Origin: Atopsyche davidsoni | Lineage: Eukaryota > Arthropoda > Insecta > Trichoptera > Hydrobiosidae | Direction of reading: 5' to 3' | NCBI GenBank assembly: GCA_022113835.1 | Contig: JAILWY010000004.1 | Span: 4,839,501 to 4,903,500, forward strand | DNA: 64,000 bases | In this document: positions 59,201 to 64,000 of the stretch, in pieces | How the letters are laid out: each line of letters begins with the position of its first letter | How positions within the stretch are numbered: the stretch's first letter is position 1 | Translations under genes and position numbers: made by a program | Notes under the pieces: generated by a model | The model's input: the letters and a program-made list of their open reading frames with translations, nothing else | What the model was told of the DNA's origin: nothing | The model's database searches: none

Positions 59201-60403
59201 ATATATGAAATGGTAAATGTTTTCAACTATTTAAAAAATATATTTTATTTTAAACTGTGTGTAAATTTTTATTTAACAAATTATTTCGTAATTACTTCAA
59301 CATAATATTACAATTTTTTTCTGCAATAAAATCAAACTCGCAAGTTGAATGACTTAGATAACTTTATAATCTCTGGGATTATTGAGGTATTATATGGTCT
59401 ACAATCTTTTGTTGGTCCCCTTTTTTTATTTACTTCATATCAGATTCTTGTCAGTTTATCTCTCAAAGAAAGAAAACACACACTGAAAGGCTCCACTGAC
59501 ATAAAATCTCTTTCTCTTTTATTTTAAAGAACATATTAATTAAATTTGAAATTATCCAACATAAAACATATCCAGTCACTGTTTGATGAATTTAGAAGTT
59601 TCTGGTGGTGAGATAATATTGAATCCTTATATAATACATCTTGTTACTCGAATTCCATCCTCCCAGTATGCCAGTTTTCAGACTCCATGCTTCCATATCT
59701 TTTTGGTAAATGCAATTCATATCAATTTTTATAATTTTATGATGCTTCTATCAGTTCATTTTCTCATAAGGATATATTCAAAAGATATTAAATAGATAAC
59801 AATATCCAGGCTCAGCACTGAATTAACTTCGGTGAAATGATATTTATTTACTCTGATACCAATAAAAGATAATTCTGTAACCACTCATTCATTTTTATAT
59901 AGGTGCCTAAATATATCATATCAAACCATTTAAAGGAAATTTAAATTAAAATCTAGTTAGTAATAAAAACTAGTTTTTTATCCAACACTTTGTAATATGC
60001 TTACAACAACATTGTCAAAATAAAATTTTGTTGCAATTAAATATTAACAATATTAAATACTTTTTTGGATAATCTTCATACTTACATACACTTCTACTAG
60101 ATATGAAAGTTCAAGTATATTTAGAAAATTTGTACTCAGGTACTAGTTAGTAACCATGAAGTTGACTCCAGTATTGATGTTGGCGAAACCAATAAAATAA
60201 AATATTTTTAATAATCACAACAGTATTTTATTTAAAATATTTTTTATTTTATTATTAAAATTTATTTTATTATTATCATTGAATGTTATCTTCATTGCAT
60301 AGACAACAATAATTTTATTTGCTTTCAGTAGTTTATGGTACTGCTTTCATCTGTCAAGATTGTCGTGTTTACATTGAAATGTTAGTATGGTAAAATTATC
60401 GAA
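59201..60403. other. Spacer upstream of the first insomniac copy
   Basis: AT-rich with no gene. It contains a truncated foldback MITE at 60179-60240 and presumably the promoter of the downstream gene. Confidence 0.5.
60179..60240. repeat. Right-half copy of the 52015-52210 foldback MITE
   Basis: It matches the right arm from GTTGGCGAAACC through an AATCACAA block to the same terminus ATTTTATTTAAAATAT. The left arm is missing. Confidence 0.55.
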
Positions 60404-61257
60404 ATGGCGGAGAATAAATGTTTATTGAATGAAATAAGGCAAAATAGCTTAGAGAGACGAAATAGCAAACAATGGGTAAAGCTAAATGTTGGAGGGACAC
60501 ATTTTTTAACAACAAAAACCACTTTATCCAAGGGCCAGAACTCTTTCCTGTCACGCCTAGTTCAAGAAGACAGCGATCTGATATCCGACAGGGTTAGTAT
60601 TTATAATGTAGTATCTACTGTGAATAATAAAAAATTCAAACTACCTTTTAATAATACATGCCTTAAAAGTATTTGTTAAAATTAGATATCAATTATTTTT
60701 TATATATTCATTTTAAAATATTTATACACTTTTATGTATATTTGCATTCTCTTGATATTTTTGTAAAATCTGAGACATTTCTTTAAAGTATTTGTTTGCT
60801 CCAGGATGAATCAGGAGCGTATTTGATTGACAGAGATCCCACATATTTTTCTCCAATCCTGAACTATTTACGTCACGGAAAACTTGTTATCAATAGCAAG
60901 ATATCTGAAGAGGGTGTATTGGAAGAAGCAGAGTTCTACAACATCACGGAGCTTATAAATTTAGTCAAAGAGAGAATAACTGCTAGAGATGAGAGACCTC
61001 TTCGCGATTCAAACAAACACGTTTACAGAGTTCTGCAGTGCCATGAAGATGAACTGACCCAAATGATGTCCACTATGTCTGATGGATGGAAATTTGAAAA
61101 ACTCATTAAAGTTGGCTCAAAGTACAACTATGGAAATGATGAGCATGCAGAGTTTCTATGTGTTGTTAGTCGTGAGTATGGAGCTTCTCTAAACTGCAAT
61201 GAAACAGAACCCACGGACAAAGCAAAAGTATTACAACAGAGAGGATCAAGAATGTGA
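60404..61257 (+). CDS. inc: Insomniac/KCTD5-like Cullin-3 adaptor, copy 1
   Basis: 213 aa from two exons, 60404-60592 and 60805-61257, joined in phase 0 (SDR|DES). Residues ~24-115 form the BTB/T1 domain ([46 protein letters not shown]), which in this family binds Cullin-3 and pentamerises. The C-terminal domain ([43 protein letters not shown]) recruits substrates. In Drosophila, insomniac controls sleep and synaptic homeostasis. The usual LSRD of the BTB is LSKG here, while copy 2 keeps LSRD, so this copy is the more derived one. The intron is retained, so this is a DNA duplication and not a retrocopy. A poly(A) signal AATAAA lies at 61383-61388. Confidence 0.92.
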
Positions 61258-61382
61258 AAATTACCATCACCCAGTCCTGAAAGACTGATTATATTAAGCA
61301 GTGTTTACCAAGCTGTTGAATACATCACGTAAATTACCTAAAACATCATTTTGTGAATGATTCGATTATAAAATTGTTATGA

Positions 61383-61388
61383 AATAAA
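61383..61388 (+). terminator. Poly(A) signal of insomniac copy 1
   Basis: AATAAA 126 nt after the stop codon, followed within about 50 bases by a GT-rich stretch. Confidence 0.5.
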
Positions 61389-63573
61389 TTTTAGATTGTT
61401 TCTCAGACAAATAGCATGTGTGGCATATTCAACTGCTTTGTAATAACCAATTAATTTCATCTAGCTTTCAAAACATGGGCATGTAACTTGTGGCAGTTCA
61501 TATATCGCATTTTCAGCAGAACAGTGTCATTCTTGTGTACTTCTATAGTGTACTGTCAGCTTAGTTAATGAGCCATGTACCAAATACTTACTAATAATTG
61601 ACTGAGACGTGTAACCTACCTTTTTTAAAATAGTGGTCAATAGACTATCATAATTTCAGCTTTACTCTTCATTTTGTGAGATTTCATTGCTTATAGAATA
61701 AATATTGTACTGATTGATAGAGGTTGTGATATTTCTTTTTAGAGAAATGTTATTTCTGTTTGGTATAGCAACAAACTTTGACTTTGATGTTGAAAATCAA
61801 CTGAACTAAACCACAGAATAGCCAAAAAATAAAATCAAAAAACCAACAAATCGAAAATCGCTGTTTGTATCAAAATATTTTGAAATAATTAAGATGCATG
61901 GTAATAAAAAAACTATGTTGAAATTTTTCAAATTCATTTTTCTGTTTTTGGCAGTATTTTAAAATATTGAAATTACCTGCCAATTAGTCAGGTGATCAAT
62001 TTGTTGGCAGTAAACAAGTATAAATATCAGTTTGGCTCCTCCTTAAATCTCACAAAAATAGGAATCAGATGCCATTTACTAAAACGATCAAAGAAACCAT
62101 GAACACAAACATTTAACTTTAAAAGTATTCGTTAAAAAAATTATAAACATTTTCTTAGCTCTAATCAAGGTTATTTATTACACAATCCCTCACTTGGGCT
62201 ATTTGGATCTAAAAAAATATGGTCAGCCTATTTATTTACATATTGCTTAATTTTAAGGCTTGCCTGATATGTGATACAAACAAAACAGACCTGATTCATA
62301 TATTTCCTGTTATCAATTTTTGTTAATGTAATTTAATTATAAGAAAATTGAACATGCTTAATTACCAATTAGCAAGTTGGTTGTTTAAATTGGACTAACT
62401 TCATTTTATTTATGGAGTTTCATTAAAATAAAGAGTGTACTAATTTTGTGTTGTGAATGTAAATTTGACTATCTCATAATGAAAGATCCTTCTTTAAGTG
62501 AATGAAAGATAAGCTATTTTACTATGAATATTGAACAATTTTTTTTTTTTTTTATATGTATTTATTGATACAATCTAACTTATGTTCACGTATAAAAATA
62601 AATATTGATAATGGAGATTAACTCATTTTTATATTTTTCATAATTTTAATTACAAATCAATGTGTTTAAATGCTAGACTTGTGTTTTGAAATGAAAAGCA
62701 GGGGAAAAGTATTTGACTTTAAAAAAACATGGTAAGTTTATATGATAAGGAACCAATGAAATTGAAACAAAGTTTTAGACTTGATGTTATAATGATTCGA
62801 TTTGTTATAATCTTAATGGTGAGTTTTTTTTTAATAATTTATTTTGACGGGAATTTTTAGCTATTGCCAAGTCACAGTTACTAAATAAAAACACAATTAA
62901 TAATTTGAAAAAGATAAAATGTAATTGTGAGATTCTTAAAAATGTTATCGAATATATTAGCAGACTTATTAATAAAATTTTAAATAACCAATAAATTAAA
63001 TTCTTTAGGTTTGTTTGAATGGCCAGTTACATTAATAATGATATATTTATTAATGATGAGGTAAAACATTATGTTATATTATTTTTTAAATATGTTTGTA
63101 TCTTCTGTCTTACCTTAAAACATTAATTGCAAATATTGTCCTTAGTATTTTTATGAATCTGATTACCAAGTAAATCTAAAATTTTGCTATTTTTTTTTTT
63201 GTGATGAATCTGATATATGAGACCAGAGCAAATCAACTTTATCTATTTTTCTCATAAATATTTGACTTTGGTAGCAGTTATGCAGTTATGGTTACTGCAT
63301 TAGCCTGTAGCTTGTATTATTTAATAATACAGTTCATAGTATACAATAAATACTATGAAATACCGTCGTACCTTTTGCAGGACATTATATGGGTTTTAAA
63401 TATTTATCATGGAAAAAGAAAATGGCAAAATTATTTTATTTTATTAAGTTTTACTTATTAGCTATTATTAGCTGAAAATATATTCTTTATGGTCAGATTA
63501 TGATCATAAACAATAACTTGACTGACAACGGCGTCCTGCGTGTGAACTTTTGACATATGGTCACACTGGCATC
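61389..63573. other. Spacer between the insomniac duplicates
   Basis: 2.2 kb of AT-rich DNA with no credible frame or element ends. The promoter of the second copy must lie here. Confidence 0.55.
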
Positions 63574-64000
63574 ATGGCGGAGAAAGGAGACTCCTTAAAT
63601 GACATTAGACAAAATAGTTTAGAAAGACGGAGTAGTAAACAATGGGTAAAATTAAATGTTGGGGGAACACATTTCTTAACCACAAAAACAACTTTATCCA
63701 GAGACCAAAACTCCTTCCTGTCACGCCTAGTTCAAGAGGACAGCGATTTGATCTCTGACAGGGTTAGTGTTTTTTGTTTTCGTTTTGCGACTAGAGTCTT
63801 TTTATCGGCAATATATCGATGAAAGGCATATAAATTATTTAAAAAATACATTTACCATCAAAATTATATGGTGCTCTCTTATTACAGGACGAAACTGGGG
63901 CTTATCTAATAGACAGAGACCCAACGTATTTTTCACCAGTGCTCAATTACTTAAGGCATGGGAAACTGGTTATAAATAACGAAATTGCTGAGGAAGGTGT
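63574..64000 (+). CDS. inc: Insomniac/KCTD5-like Cullin-3 adaptor, copy 2, truncated by the window end
   Basis: Exon 1 is 63574-63762 and exon 2 begins at 63888 and runs off the window, with the same phase-0 junction as copy 1 ([15 protein letters not shown]). The start is the ATG at 63574 (MAEKGD), aligned with copy 1 MAENKC. The BTB region reads [21 protein letters not shown], which is canonical, suggesting this is the conserved parent gene. The role is as for copy 1. Confidence 0.9.

Overview
The window is nuclear DNA from an insect. Genes are split by short GT/AG introns, intergenic DNA is AT-rich, and the gene families fit insects: tweety, ATR, divergent ionotropic receptors, GT10 fucosyltransferase and insomniac/KCTD5. 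I could not fix the order of the insect. All exon models were built by hand from splice sites, reading phase and remembered family sequence; nothing was searched.

Layout: (1) 67-6217 (+), the tweety anion-channel gene, cut at its 5' end by the window edge. Its reading frame continues for 322 more codons past a TGA. (2) 10278-27731 (-), a complete ATR checkpoint kinase in 32 exons with consistent phases (2,654 aa). It is convergent with tweety and carries a 2.3-kb LTR-like insertion in intron 23. (3) 28014-32045 (-), an intact 4.03-kb LTR retrotransposon with identical 172-bp LTRs and a 5-bp target duplication, sitting in sense orientation about 280 bp upstream of the ATR start. (4) 32736-35321 (-), a 21-finger C2H2 protein broken by one extra A in a homopolymer, with an orphan paralogous leader exon facing away from it at 35877 (+). 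(5) 36615-46001, three intronless ionotropic-receptor-like genes interspersed with small piggyBac and hAT elements. The first two share a nearly identical 5' block. (6) 47802-58047 (-), an alpha-1,3-fucosyltransferase-like gene with two candidate first exons, and with MITE-like and mariner DNA in and around its introns. (7) 60404-64000 (+), a tandem duplicate of the Cullin-3 adaptor gene insomniac/KCTD5, the second copy cut by the window end.

The genes do not form one pathway. The main themes are transposon activity around housekeeping genes, tandem duplication with possible gene conversion in a chemoreceptor cluster, and recoding. Recoding appears twice: a candidate stop-codon readthrough in tweety, and a well-formed -1 frameshift signal in the retrotransposon. 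I found no CRISPR array or tRNA/rRNA gene, and nothing that looks bacterial.
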